A stretch of 64,000 nt of DNA from Butyrivibrio sp. FCS014 (GTDB lineage Bacteria > Bacillota > Clostridia > Lachnospirales > Lachnospiraceae): the NCBI RefSeq assembly GCF_000526935.1, contig NZ_JAHA01000006.1, positions 310,001-374,000 of the forward strand. Direction: 5' to 3'. Both the position numbers and the translations under genes were made by a program. The notes under the pieces were generated by a model. That model saw only the letters and a list, made by a program, of their open reading frames with translations, made no database searches and was not told the DNA's origin. Of this stretch, positions 53,372 through 63,900 are shown one piece after another; the first letter of the stretch is position 1; each line of letters opens with the position of its first letter.

Positions 53372-54392
53372 AGGTTACCAAAAAGGCGTTAATCTGGGGG
53401 GATGGCTCTCTCAGGCAGATGAGAAGACCAAAGAGCATTATGATACTTTTATCGTAAGGGAAGACATTGAGCGTATCGCAGGCTTTGGATGCGATCATGT
53501 AAGAGTTCCCGTGGATTACATAGTAATTGAAGGCGAAGACGGCTCCATGCTTGAGGACGGATACAAGTATATAGACAACGTTATCTCCTGGTGCAGAGAG
53601 TTCCATCTTAACGTGCTTATCGATATGCACAACACATTTGGATATACTTTTGATCCCCTGGAGGTAAACGGAGACAAGGAGATCTTCTTCAGAGATGAGA
53701 AGCTCCAGGAGCGCTTCTATATCATGTGGGACAGAATTTCAAAAAGATATGCAGATCAGGAGGATGTGGCCTTTGAGCTTTTGAACGAGGTTATCTCTCC
53801 CGATGTGAAGGACAGCTGGAATGCCATTGCGGACAAGGCTGTTGATGTGATAAGGAAGAATGCTCCCAAGGCATACATTGTTATCGGCGGAGTATGCTAC
53901 AACAACGTAAGGAGCGTTCCCCTTCTCAATCCTCCCAAGGATGATCACATCGTATACAATTTCCATTGCTACGAGCCCATGATCTTTACCCACCAGAGAG
54001 CTTACTGGATGGAGGAGATGCCCAAGGATATCACAGTTACCTATCCTGCCACCACACTGGAGTATTCAGAGCAGTCCAAGGGATTTGACCCCAACTGGGC
54101 AGGAGCGATCCTTAACATGAAGGCAAAGGAGACCAACGCGGACTATTTCGCAGAGCTCTTCGAGCCGGCGGTTGAGGCAGCCACAAAGAACAACGCACCT
54201 CTTTACTGCGGAGAATACGGCGTTATCGATCAGGCTCCGGCAGAGTCCACCATTAAATGGATCAAGGACATCCACGATGCCTTCGAGAGATATGGTATTG
54301 GAAGGTCACTCTGGAATTACAAGGAAAAAGACTTTGGCCTCATCGGAGCTCATTATGACAGTGTTCGTGATGAGATGGTAAAGAGCCTCTGA
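53358..54392 (+). CDS. Cytoplasmic GH5-family beta-glycosidase
   Basis: A 344-residue TIM-barrel glycosidase of family GH5 (cellulase A clan): GVNLGGWLSQ, HVRVPVDY, LIDMHNTFGYTF, acid/base Glu144 in FELLNEV and nucleophile Glu286 in YCGEYGVI. There is no signal peptide, so it should act on imported oligosaccharides such as cello- or manno-oligomers. GAGGAG lies about 14 nt before the ATG, within the kinase gene, and the two reading frames overlap by 14 bp. It converges with the AraC gene and shares 40 bp with it. Confidence 0.92.
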   Translation: MRRFEGYQKGVNLGGWLSQADEKTKEHYDTFIVREDIERIAGFGCDHVRVPVDYIVIEGEDGSMLEDGYKYIDNVISWCREFHLNVLIDMHNTFGYTFDPLEVNGDKEIFFRDEKLQERFYIMWDRISKRYADQEDVAFELLNEVISPDVKDSWNAIADKAVDVIRKNAPKAYIVIGGVCYNNVRSVPLLNPPKDDHIVYNFHCYEPMIFTHQRAYWMEEMPKDITVTYPATTLEYSEQSKGFDPNWAGAILNMKAKETNADYFAELFEPAVEAATKNNAPLYCGEYGVIDQAPAESTIKWIKDIHDAFERYGIGRSLWNYKEKDFGLIGAHYDSVRDEMVKSL

Positions 54393-55252
54393 TATTCCTT
54401 CGGAGACATTCCGTATTCCTTTTTGAAGGCCTTAAAGAAACTGGAATAATCACCGAAACCGAACTTTTCATACGTCTTGCTGATGCTGTCTCCGCTTACT
54501 ATGGCGCTGCGGCACTCGGCAAGGCGTTTTTTAATGATGTACTGATGAAGAGAGATACCAAGGGTATCCTTAAAGAGATGGGCAATATAATATTTGCTCA
54601 CATAGAATTTGCCGGCAATTTCATCAAGGGAGAGGGGCTCCTCCAGATTACTCTCGATATAGGAGAGAATGCTCCGGAAAAGAGACAGCTCATCACTGCC
54701 GGTCTTTGCATGGTCGTAGTCGTAGATAATGCGGTTTATGGTCAGGATAAGGTCGCACAGGTAAAGGTGCCTTGCGGCCGTGGTGCCGTATCTTTCTGAG
54801 GTTATCTCCTCAAGAAGGCGAAGAAACCTTGACTCCACCTGATGGAAATCAGCGGGAGCAAGGTGATGGATGTACTGATGGAAGGCCTCTGCCTTCTGCA
54901 TGATATAGGTGTAATCAACGGATTCTGCCATGAGATTGCTGCAGCACTCTTTGCTTATCCAGAAGACGAACCTTCTGTAATTTGCCTCAGGGTCATTGAT
55001 CACTGCGTGGTGAGATACTCCGGGAGGCACGATCATTAGGTCCCCGGGAGACATCCTGAAGGAAGACGATGTTTCTTTTCCCTGAAAGATCTCCATGGTT
55101 ATGTCCCCTTCCACGAAAAGGTAGAATTCGTAGTAATCGTGGGCATGAGGATTTAAGGTCCTGAACCCCTTATCGGAATAGTAAAAGACCTCAAAGTCTG
55201 AGGAAACCATGTATTGTCTTGAATTAAAGGATGAGCGCAGCCTGTTTTTCAT
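54353..55252 (-). CDS. AraC-family regulator with cupin sensor
   Basis: A 299-residue regulator. The N-terminal cupin has NPHAHDYYEFYLFVEGDITM and PPGVSHHAVI, typical of sugar-sensing AraC proteins; the C-terminal double HTH has LSLDEIAGKFYVSKYYIAHL and FGFGDYSSFFKAFKKEYGMS. Its stop lies inside the GH5 gene, so the 3' ends overlap by 40 bp in antisense. Control of the GH5 gene or nearby transport is likely but not shown. Confidence 0.92.
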   Translation of the reverse strand: MKNRLRSSFNSRQYMVSSDFEVFYYSDKGFRTLNPHAHDYYEFYLFVEGDITMEIFQGKETSSSFRMSPGDLMIVPPGVSHHAVINDPEANYRRFVFWISKECCSNLMAESVDYTYIMQKAEAFHQYIHHLAPADFHQVESRFLRLLEEITSERYGTTAARHLYLCDLILTINRIIYDYDHAKTGSDELSLFRSILSYIESNLEEPLSLDEIAGKFYVSKYYIAHLFKDTLGISLHQYIIKKRLAECRSAIVSGDSISKTYEKFGFGDYSSFFKAFKKEYGMSPKEYQRLFTISSRTLS

Positions 55253-55272
55253 TTGCTTTTCACCAAAAGAGG

Positions 55273-55938
55273 TTAGCCTTCGATGTGGAATACGTTTTTG
55301 TTAAGGAATCTGCCAACTGCGGTGATGACAGGTCCCAGTAAAAGAGCCATGAGCACAATGCCGATGTTGGGCTTTCCCCCAAGGAGGATGCCGATGACAA
55401 TGGCAGTAAAGTCATATACGATCCTGATGATGGAGAAGGGCACTTTCTTAAGAAGATATTTCTTGACCATCATTGGAATGGCGTCATAGGGAGCAACACC
55501 CATATTGGCGTTCATGTAAAGGGAGGCCGATACCACAAACATAATAAGGGATACAACAAAGATGGCTATTCTTGTGGGCCACTGTGTAAACAGGCTTTCG
55601 GGAAGGGTTCTGCCCCACAGCCATCTGAAAAAGTCGATGGTGTAGCCTATAAGGAACATGTTTGCAAGGGTTCCGAGGCCTATATGCTCCCTGCCCCAGA
55701 TAAGTACCAGTATCAGAAGGACCGAAAAGAAGAGCACCTGCCAGGTTCCGATGAGGATACCGAGCCTTTCGGAGATCGTGACGTTCATGAAGGTGCAGGG
55801 ATCGGTTCCAAGATCAACGGGGATCAGAAAAGAGAGCCAGAATCCCATGAACACAACTCCCAGCATCATTATGAAGAATCTTTTTCCAAAGTCCTTGGAA
55901 GTGAAGTAATTATGTAAAGCTGTCTTTATTCTGTCCAT
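55273..55938 (-). CDS. YczE/YitT-type membrane protein
   Basis: A 221-residue protein with five or six membrane segments: FIMMLGVVFMGFWLSFLIPV, DLGTDPCTFMNVTIS, NANMGVAPYDAIPMM and IVGILLGGKPNIGIV, matching the YczE/YyaS/YitT group of unknown function. GAGGTG upstream fixes ATG at 55938; the frame extends further but that part has no start signal. The start is one base after the stop of the small upstream gene, so the two are coupled. Confidence 0.82.
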   Translation of the reverse strand: MDRIKTALHNYFTSKDFGKRFFIMMLGVVFMGFWLSFLIPVDLGTDPCTFMNVTISERLGILIGTWQVLFFSVLLILVLIWGREHIGLGTLANMFLIGYTIDFFRWLWGRTLPESLFTQWPTRIAIFVVSLIMFVVSASLYMNANMGVAPYDAIPMMVKKYLLKKVPFSIIRIVYDFTAIVIGILLGGKPNIGIVLMALLLGPVITAVGRFLNKNVFHIEG

Positions 55939-55939
55939 A

Positions 55940-56134
55940 TCACACCTCGTGAAGTGCATAATAAGTGTTTTTATAATTGATGATAACGGGAGCGGATGCA
56001 AAGGCCTCATCTCCCACATAGCATCTGTCAAGCTCGGGATTTAAGGTGTATCTGCGCCCTTCCTTGTCTGTTTCGTTAATGAAATTAAGAGCATCCTCAA
56101 GGGTTTCATCCCCCTGGCATAAATGAATATTCAT
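55940..56134 (-). CDS. Small conserved-looking protein, function unknown
   Basis: A 64-residue protein (MNIHLCQGDETLEDALNFIN, then a CYVGDEAFASAPVIIN segment) starting at ATG 56134 behind AAAGGAC. Coupled to the YczE-type gene, with one base between stop and start. No domain is recognised. Confidence 0.6.
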   Translation of the reverse strand: MNIHLCQGDETLEDALNFINETDKEGRRYTLNPELDRCYVGDEAFASAPVIINYKNTYYALHEV

Positions 56135-56265
56135 AGTATTAAGTCCTTTCTTTATAAGCACTTTATATCTTATCATTTTTTTTATTTGTAGCAATAGAGC
56201 ATATGTTTTGATAGAATAAAATTAGATTAGTATGCATTACTATGCAATCTTTCAGGAGTCACGGC

Positions 56266-57048
56266 ATGGATGAGAAGGATATTTTAAAACTGCTAAAGCA
56301 GGTTAAGGCGGGAGAGATCCCGGTGGATGATGCGGTTCTTAAGCTTAAGGAAGCGCCCTTTGAAGACATGGGATTTGCAAGACCTGACCTTCACAGGGGC
56401 CTAAGACAGGGCAGAAGTGAGGTTATCTACGGCCAGGGCAAGACCCCGGAGCAGATCCTTAAGATCACCGAGCACCTTATTGCCCACGGCCAGGACAAGG
56501 TCCTTATCACAAGGATGAGCCGTGAAGCCTCAGAATATCTTGATAGAGAAAAGAGCGAAACGATTGCTGAATTTACATATCACAACCTTAGCCGGGTGGG
56601 GATCGCCTGCGGAGGATCCGATCCCTCGTCAAAAGAGCCATCACTTACCGGCAAGATAGTGATAGCAACAGGCGGCACCAGCGACATTCCAGTGGCTGAG
56701 GAAGCTGCCCTTACCGCTGAGTTTTACGGCAACAATGTGGTCAGGCTCTACGATGTGGGAGTGGCCGGTATTCACAGGCTTCTTCACAAGGATGCCATGG
56801 ACATCCTCATGACCGCCAATGTTGTGATAGCCATCGCGGGAATGGAGGGAGCACTGGCAAGCGTTGTGGGAGGTCTTGTTGACTGCCCCGTTATCGCAGT
56901 ACCCACCAGCGTGGGCTACGGAGCATCTTTCGGAGGGTTGTCGGCTCTTTTGTCCATGCTGAATTCCTGTGCCAGCGGAGTCAGCGTGGTGAATATTGAT
57001 AACGGATTCGGAGCCGGATATCTGGCCAGTATGATAAATCAAAAATGA
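56266..57048 (+). CDS. larB: LarB, pyridinium-3,5-biscarboxylic acid mononucleotide synthase
   Basis: LarB carboxylates nicotinic acid adenine dinucleotide in the first step of the nickel-pincer cofactor of lactate racemase and other enzymes. The 260-residue protein has a PurE-like C-terminal domain: ATGGTSDIPVAEEAALTAEF, DVGVAGIHRL and VVGGLVDCPVIAVPTSVGYG. CAGGAG fixes the start at 56266, not 56242. LarC and LarE are not in the window. It heads an operon with an ABC transporter 19 bp downstream, which may supply a precursor or metal. Confidence 0.9.
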   Translation: MDEKDILKLLKQVKAGEIPVDDAVLKLKEAPFEDMGFARPDLHRGLRQGRSEVIYGQGKTPEQILKITEHLIAHGQDKVLITRMSREASEYLDREKSETIAEFTYHNLSRVGIACGGSDPSSKEPSLTGKIVIATGGTSDIPVAEEAALTAEFYGNNVVRLYDVGVAGIHRLLHKDAMDILMTANVVIAIAGMEGALASVVGGLVDCPVIAVPTSVGYGASFGGLSALLSMLNSCASGVSVVNIDNGFGAGYLASMINQK

Positions 57049-57067
57049 AAGAAGGTTTGTTGTAAAA

Positions 57068-58084
57068 ATGGAGACATTAAGAAAAGGCAGATTTAAAAAG
57101 ACAGTGTCATTTATCGCACTATTCCTGATCCTTGCCATGGTACTGGGATCACTGGCAGGCGCCCTTACGGGATGCGGAGCCAATGAGACAGGCGCTTCGA
57201 AGGCAACTGTCAGGGTGGCAGCTCTTAAGGGACCTACAACCATAGGACTGGTGCATCTTATGGATAAGGCATCAAAAGGTGAGGCAAAAGGAAACTATGA
57301 ATTTACAATGTACACCCAGGGGTCAGATGTTATGGCTGCAATGGCAGCAGGAGAGACGGATATAGGCCTTGTTCCTTCCAACGTGGCATGTGTCATGAAC
57401 AAGAAGGTCGAGGGCGGAGTAACGGTTATCGATATCAACACACTGGGAGTTCTCAACTGTGTTACGGGAAATGCAGAAGTAACAACTGTGGCAGATCTTT
57501 CCGGCAAGACCCTTTACATGACCGGACAGGGCGCAACTCCCGAATATACCATGAGATATCTTCTTGATATGAACGGTGTTACAGATTGCAATATTGAGTT
57601 TAAGTCAGAGCCCACCGAGGTGGTTGCACTTCTTTCCGAGAATCACAATGCGGTAGGCATCCTGCCTCAGCCCTTTGCTACAGCGGCTTTGCTTCAGGAT
57701 AAGGCATTTAATATAGCGTTCTTTCTTGATGATGAGTGGGCAAAGGTCAACGACAGCTGCGACATCATCACAGGCGTTACCGTTGTTTCCAACAAGTTCC
57801 TTGAGAGCAACAAGGAGGCTGTGGATACTTTCCTTTCAGAGCACAAGGACAGCGTGGAACTGGCACTTTCAGATGTTGATACCACAGCAAAGCTTGTGGT
57901 GGAGCAGGGCATCATAGCCAAGGAGCCCCTGGCTCAGAAGGCAATCCCTAACTGCAATATCGTATGCATCACAGGAAGGGAGATGAAGGAATCTCTTGGC
58001 GGATACCTTCAGGTAATCTTTGACATGGATCCCAAGACTCTGGGAGGAAGTCTTCCGGAGGATGGTTTCTACTATGAAAAGTAA
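57068..58084 (+). CDS. NMT1/SsuA-type ABC transporter lipoprotein
   Basis: A 338-residue substrate-binding lipoprotein: hydrophobic signal followed by lipobox LTGC (Cys36) and a periplasmic-binding fold of the NMT1/THI5/SsuA type (VRVAALKGPTTIGLVHLMDK, GETDIGLVPSN). The family binds sulfonates, nitrate-like anions, thiamin pyrimidine and other compounds, so the ligand is open. The permease and ATPase follow with overlap or small gaps. Confidence 0.87.
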   Translation: METLRKGRFKKTVSFIALFLILAMVLGSLAGALTGCGANETGASKATVRVAALKGPTTIGLVHLMDKASKGEAKGNYEFTMYTQGSDVMAAMAAGETDIGLVPSNVACVMNKKVEGGVTVIDINTLGVLNCVTGNAEVTTVADLSGKTLYMTGQGATPEYTMRYLLDMNGVTDCNIEFKSEPTEVVALLSENHNAVGILPQPFATAALLQDKAFNIAFFLDDEWAKVNDSCDIITGVTVVSNKFLESNKEAVDTFLSEHKDSVELALSDVDTTAKLVVEQGIIAKEPLAQKAIPNCNIVCITGREMKESLGGYLQVIFDMDPKTLGGSLPEDGFYYEK

Positions 58085-58814
58085 GTCGTTTATCACTAAA
58101 ATGCTGGTGCCTGTGGCGGCCTGGCTTGTTATCTGGCAGCTGGTGGCCATGGCGGTACACAACCACGTACTTCTGGCAGGCCCTATAGATACGCTGAATG
58201 CACTGGTAAGGCTCTCCAAAGAGCAGGAATTCTGGAGCTCCGTCGCAGGGACCACCCTTAACATCCTGCTTGGATTTCTCATAGGAACGGTCCTTGGATG
58301 CGGCCTTGCAATGCTGGGATATTTCAAGGAAATCGTGGGAGATTTTCTTAAGCCCCTGGTTCTTGCAATGAAGTCCGTTCCGGTGGCAAGCTTTGTTATC
58401 CTGCTTCTCATATGGTTCGGCAACAGAAATATAGCGGTGGTGATCTGTGCACTGGTTGTGTTTCCTGTTCTTTACCTTAACACCTATGAGGGACTTTGCG
58501 GCACCGACGTCAAGATGCTGGAGATGGCGCAGATCTACCGCATACCGGCGTTTTCAAAGATCCGGTATATCTTTTTACCTCAGCTTCATCCCTTCCTTCG
58601 GGGGGCGCTGAAACTGGCCATAGGCATGGCGTTTAAGAGCGGAATAGCTGCCGAGGTCATCGGACAGCCTCTGCACACCATAGGAAACGGCCTGTATCAG
58701 GCCAAGATCTTTCTGGAGACAGGTGAACTTTTTGCCTGGACCATAGTGGTTGTAATAATTTCTTTTATCTGCGAAAAAATACTTATGGCAGCGGTGGACT
58801 GCATTAGAAGGTGA
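58074..58814 (+). CDS. ABC transporter permease (SsuC/TauC type)
   Basis: A 246-residue inner-membrane permease with six segments and the coupling helix around EMAQIYRIPAFSKIRYIFLP. ATG 58074 is used; the earlier in-frame starts lie within the lipoprotein gene without spacing for ribosome binding. The gene overlaps the lipoprotein gene by 11 bp. Confidence 0.88.
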   Translation: MKSKSFITKMLVPVAAWLVIWQLVAMAVHNHVLLAGPIDTLNALVRLSKEQEFWSSVAGTTLNILLGFLIGTVLGCGLAMLGYFKEIVGDFLKPLVLAMKSVPVASFVILLLIWFGNRNIAVVICALVVFPVLYLNTYEGLCGTDVKMLEMAQIYRIPAFSKIRYIFLPQLHPFLRGALKLAIGMAFKSGIAAEVIGQPLHTIGNGLYQAKIFLETGELFAWTIVVVIISFICEKILMAAVDCIRR

Positions 58815-58818
58815 CAAA

Positions 58819-59406
58819 TTGACAATAGAAGTAAAGGGCGTTTCCAAGAGCTTTAACGGCAAAAAAGTCTTGGACAGCTTTGATCTGAATATAGAAGAGG
58901 AGCATTCCTACATCATTACCGGGGCCTCGGGCTGCGGGAAGACAACGCTTCTTAGGCTGGTGCTGGGGCTGGATAAACCGGATGAGGGAACAGTAAAGCT
59001 TCTGGGGGATTACAAATATCCCTATATCAATGCCGGCGTTGTGTTTCAGGAGGACAGGCTCTGCGAGGACTTTGATGCGGTCACCAATGTGACCATGGTC
59101 AGCAGGAAGATCTACAAGGAGAATGCCATCCGGGAATTGAAATGTCTTTTGCCGGAGGAAGCTCTTTATAAGCCGGTAAGGGAACTGTCCGGCGGGCAGA
59201 AGAGAAGGGTGGCCATAGTAAGGGCCTGCGCGATCCCGAGCGATGTGCTTATCATGGATGAACCTTTTACGGGGCTGGATGAGACGGCAAGGCAGACAGC
59301 CATTGATTATATCAGAGACAAGCAGGGTTCCGGCCCTCTTGTTATAACGTCCCACGATGTTACGGGACTTGGATTTGGAAGAATTATAAATGTGGAGAGG
59401 AGATAA
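58819..59406 (+). CDS. ABC transporter ATPase (SsuB type, short)
   Basis: A 195-residue ATPase, shorter than the usual 240-250, with Walker A TGASGCGKTTLLRL, Q-loop FQEDRLCEDF, signature LSGGQKRRV, Walker B VLIMDEPFTGLD and switch His in SHD. The start is TTG 58819 after AGAAGGTG, four bases after the permease stop. The missing tail is the helical regulatory part, so the core is intact. Confidence 0.88.
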   Translation: MTIEVKGVSKSFNGKKVLDSFDLNIEEEHSYIITGASGCGKTTLLRLVLGLDKPDEGTVKLLGDYKYPYINAGVVFQEDRLCEDFDAVTNVTMVSRKIYKENAIRELKCLLPEEALYKPVRELSGGQKRRVAIVRACAIPSDVLIMDEPFTGLDETARQTAIDYIRDKQGSGPLVITSHDVTGLGFGRIINVERR

Positions 59407-59413
59407 TTAAAGT

Positions 59414-60889
59414 ATGGGAATGGTAACGAATGATGCCAGCATGAACAGCTTCAAGCATAAGATAATGGAAGAGGTTTGCAGGCTGGAGTGGAACGGACAG
59501 AATGATCAGGAACACATTGAGGAACTGGTGCTTAAGATGATCCCCGGTCCCAAGCCTGAGTACAGATGCTGTATTTATAAAGAGAGGGAGATCGTAAGAC
59601 AGAGGATTAACCTGGCCAATGCCAAGGCTCCGTCCTACAATCCTCATTCAGAGAATATTGTGCAGGTAATAGATCCTGCCTGCGATGAGTGCCCCATTGC
59701 GGCGTACTCCGTAACCGACAACTGCAGATTCTGCATGGGCAAGCCCTGTCTTAATTCCTGCAAATTCGGTGCTATCACCCCCGGTGATACTCACATGCAT
59801 ATCGATCCCGCAAAGTGTAAGGAATGCGGAATGTGTGCCAATGCCTGCCCTTACAACGCTATCGTTCACCTGGAGCGCCCCTGCAAGAAGGCGTGCCCTG
59901 TAGGAGCCATCACTTATGATGAGTACGGCTACTGCAAGATCGATGAGGACAAGTGCATCCAGTGCGGACATTGCATCCACAGCTGTCCTTTCGCAGCTAT
60001 CGGAAGCAAGACCTTCCTGGTTGATATCATCAAGGCCATCAAGGAGGGCAAGGAAGTCATCGCCATGGCTGCTCCCGCAACAGAGGGACAGTTCGGTGAG
60101 GACATCTCAATGGGCTCCATAAAGGAAGGCCTCAAGAAGATCGGCTTTGCCGACATGGTTGAGGTAGGACTTGGCGGAGATATGACAGCTGCCTATGAGT
60201 CTGCCGAGTGGTCCGAGGCATTCAGGGAAGGACACAAGATGACAACTTCCTGCTGTCCTGCTTTCATCAACATGTTAAAGAAGCACTTCCCGGATCAGTA
60301 CAGGGACAACATGTCATCAACCGTATCTCCCATGTGTGCTATTTCCAGGTATTTAAAGGCCACAAGACCCGGATGCGTTACGGTATTCATCGGTCCCTGC
60401 ATTGCCAAAAAGGCTGAGGCTCAGGATAAATCAGTACCGGACAATGCGGATTTTGTTGTGACCTACGGAGAGCTCAGGGCTCTCATGAGATCAAAAGATG
60501 TGAAGTTCGAGCCGGTTCCCGAAGGATATCAGGAATCCTCCATCTGGGGCAAGAGATTTGCAGCCAGCGGCGGCGTTGCAAATGCAGTTATAGAGTGCAT
60601 GCAGGAGAGAGGCGAGGATACTTCACAGCTTAAACTCCACAGGGCAGCAGGCGGAGCCGAATGTAAGAAGGCACTTACACTTCTTAAGGTGGGCAAACTT
60701 CCCGAGGACTTCATTGAAGGTATGGTTTGTCCCGGCGGCTGCGTAGGCGGACCATCCAGACACAAGAATATAAGCGATATCAATAAAGCCAGAGAGACAC
60801 TGCTCTCAAAGGCGGACGACAGAAAGGTACTTGAGAACCTCAAGAACTATCCGATGGACAAATTCTCAATGCACAGAGACGGGCACTAA
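59414..60889 (+). CDS. [FeFe] hydrogenase, group B-like, with four 4Fe-4S motifs
   Basis: A 491-residue iron-sulfur protein. Residues about 90-205 hold Cys-rich ferredoxin motifs (CRFCMGKPC, CKECGMCANAC, CIQCGHCIHSC). The H-cluster domain has TTSCCPAF (Cys280, Cys281), IGPCIAKKAE (Cys329) and MVCPGGCVGG (Cys439, Cys443). TSCCPA instead of TSCCPGW is typical of group B enzymes, whose role, electron disposal or sensing, is less known than group A. It starts 7 bp after the ABC ATPase gene. Maturases HydEFG are not in the window. Confidence 0.9.
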   Translation: MGMVTNDASMNSFKHKIMEEVCRLEWNGQNDQEHIEELVLKMIPGPKPEYRCCIYKEREIVRQRINLANAKAPSYNPHSENIVQVIDPACDECPIAAYSVTDNCRFCMGKPCLNSCKFGAITPGDTHMHIDPAKCKECGMCANACPYNAIVHLERPCKKACPVGAITYDEYGYCKIDEDKCIQCGHCIHSCPFAAIGSKTFLVDIIKAIKEGKEVIAMAAPATEGQFGEDISMGSIKEGLKKIGFADMVEVGLGGDMTAAYESAEWSEAFREGHKMTTSCCPAFINMLKKHFPDQYRDNMSSTVSPMCAISRYLKATRPGCVTVFIGPCIAKKAEAQDKSVPDNADFVVTYGELRALMRSKDVKFEPVPEGYQESSIWGKRFAASGGVANAVIECMQERGEDTSQLKLHRAAGGAECKKALTLLKVGKLPEDFIEGMVCPGGCVGGPSRHKNISDINKARETLLSKADDRKVLENLKNYPMDKFSMHRDGH

Positions 60890-60916
60890 CTTCAAACTTA
60901 AAAGGTTGGGTTAAAT

Positions 60917-63900
60917 ATGAGAAGACTGTTTCGTAAGCTTGCAATGCCAATGGATAAGCGGGAAGTTTTAAAGATCATCATCCATGCGGTGATGGTAATC
61001 TTCACTGCCGTTTATACCGTCAAGTACAACCAGAAGATGTACCACGTGGACAATATGAGCTATGGCATAGCCGGGATAATCTATGCCTTCAGATATCTTC
61101 CGGTTTTGGTGACAACCGCCCTTGGCGGGGCAGTTCCGGGAATGATGAGCATTATCCTGGTGTTCATATATTATTCTGTTGCTTACAGCAGTTTCTCATA
61201 CCTTACCTTTATCTATCTTCTTGCGGCCTGCGTTATTGATGTGCTGGTCAAGAAAAAATGGTTTAACAGATCCTGGAAGATCTTCCCGGCCATGATAGTT
61301 TTAATGAACCTTCTTGGAACCTTCTGGGGAATAGTCTTACTGCTTCTTAGCGACTACGGCATCTATACCATATCCGTAAGGCAGGTGGTCATGCTGTTTC
61401 TTAATGAGCTGCCCGGAAGTCTTCTTTGCACTGTTGTGATCTATCTTCTTCTTAACAAGCTTCCGGAGAAGACTCTGCTTCTTTTTGGCAACGGCAAGTA
61501 TTATGTCGATCCCAGACATCTCTCCGAAGATGACAGGTATGTTGTTGAAGGCAGATCAAGGATCGGAAAAGTTGTCATGAACATTATCGTTTTTGAGGCA
61601 CTGGTCCTTGGCATATTTGCGGAACTGGCTTCAAATACATTGATCCCCACCATGAAGGAACATGAGGAACTCTCTGCGCCCGCACAGCGTTCGGTATTTT
61701 CCTATGTAGGCAGTACCGACAGGATAGAGAGCATGGTGAGTCTTGACATCATGAGAGATTCCCGGGCAGAGAGCGATTATATCACCGGACTTCTTGCGTC
61801 TGATAGAGCAAGTACTCTGAATATAAAATTCAGCGTGCGCCTTGCAATGCTGATATCCATCATAGTAATTCCCATGGCAGTCTTTATGAACAGATATGCC
61901 CAGAGAAGGATAGTGGCCCCAATAAGGCTCATGTCCAAGTCCATGTCTGAAATCTATAATTCCAACGAAGATAATCTTGATGAGAACATCAGGAAGGTCC
62001 ATGACATGGATATAAGAACAGGTGATGAGATAGAGGAGCTCTATCACACCATGGACCTTACGGTTTACAGGCTTGTTGAGTATATTCAGCTGGTACGTAC
62101 AAGGCAGACCATCGAGGATCAGCTAAGGGTTGCCAAATCCGCCAGTGAAGCCAAATCCAGATTCCTTTCAAATATTTCCCACGAGATAAGAACACCTATA
62201 AATGCAGTACTTGGCTTTGATGAGATGATCATCAGAGAGAGCAAGGATGAAAGCATCCTCTCTTACGCCAGAGATATTCAGGATTCAGGCAGGACGCTTC
62301 TTGCCCTTATTAATGATGTCCTTGATTTTTCCAAAATAGAGGCAGGCAAGATCGATCTGATTCCTGTGGAGTATGAGCTGGGCTCACTTCTTAACGACCT
62401 TGTAAATATGTCCCAGATGCGTGCCAGGGAAAAGGATCTTGAGTTTAATATCAATGTTAATGAAAAGATCCCTCACGTTCTGTTTGGAGACGAGATCAGG
62501 ATCAAGCAGTGTATCCTGAACATAGTCACCAACGGCGTCAAGTACACGGAAAAGGGAAGCGTAACCTTAAACATTGATTATGAGATCGCCGAGTCGGAAA
62601 ATCCTCAGACAGAAGAGGATAATATTCTTCTTAAGGTAAGCGTTGAGGATACAGGAATCGGAATCAGGGAAGAGGACATGGAGAAATTGTCCGCCGCCTT
62701 TGAGAGGGTGGACGAAACCAGAAACAGGACCATCGAGGGCACGGGCCTGGGCATAAGTATCGTCACAAGCCTTCTGGAGCTTATGGACTCAAAACTTGAG
62801 ATCAAAAGCGAATACGGAAAGGGCTCGATATTTTCATTTAAGATACTTCAAAACGTAGTGGACTGGGAGCCTATAGGAGACTTTGAAAAGAAGGTCAGGG
62901 AAGTAAGGAGCGAAAGTGATGCCTATACAGAATCATTCCATGCTCCTGAAGCCAGAATACTGGTGGTTGACGATACCAGGACTAATCTTACCGTTATCAA
63001 GGGACTTCTTAAGTTTACAAAGATGCAGGTTGATACTGCAACCAGCGGTGTTGAAGCCATAGAGATGGCCAGATACACCAAATATAACATGATCTTCCTG
63101 GATCACAGAATGCCTGAGATGGACGGAATTCAGACCTTCCATGCAATGCAGGAGATGGCGGAGGATATCAACAGGGATACTCCCGTTATCGCTCTTACAG
63201 CCAATGCCATATCGGGTTCAAGGGAGATGTATTTCAAGGAGGGCTTCACCAATTATATGGCCAAGCCTGTAGATCCGGCAAAGCTCGAGGAGATGATCCT
63301 TATGTACCTGCCGCCGGAGCTTGTTTCAAAGCCCGGTGATGTGGACTTTGAGACGGAAGGAACCACTACAGATGAGGAAAAAGAGGCACTTCAGGAGCTC
63401 CTTGGTCTGTCGGGAGTGGATGTAAATGCAGCCATAAGCCGTTGCGGTTCTGCAACCCTTGCCAGGGAAGTAATGAGGGATTTCTGGCAGAGTATTGAGG
63501 AAAGAGCCGACAAGATAGAACACTATGAATCCATCAGGGACATAAAGGACTACACCATATTTGTCCACGGCCTTAAGAGTTCGGCAAAAGCAATAGGCGC
63601 CCTGGATCTGTCCGAAAAAGCCAAGTATCTTGAAAATTGCGGAAATGGCGGAGATATCGACGAGATAGAGGAACTTACACCTGAGCTTCTTGAACTCTAC
63701 AGAAGCTATCTTACAAAGCTTGAGCCGATCCTTGAAAAAGAGGATGACGGGGATAAGCCTATGATCAGTGAAGAGGAGCTGGAAAATGCTTTTGCTTCCA
63801 TAAAAGAATTTGTCTCGGCATCATATTTTGACAGCGCAGACGATATCATGGGAATGCTGGAGGGATATTCAATTCCGGAAGGTTCGAAGGAAAAGTACCG

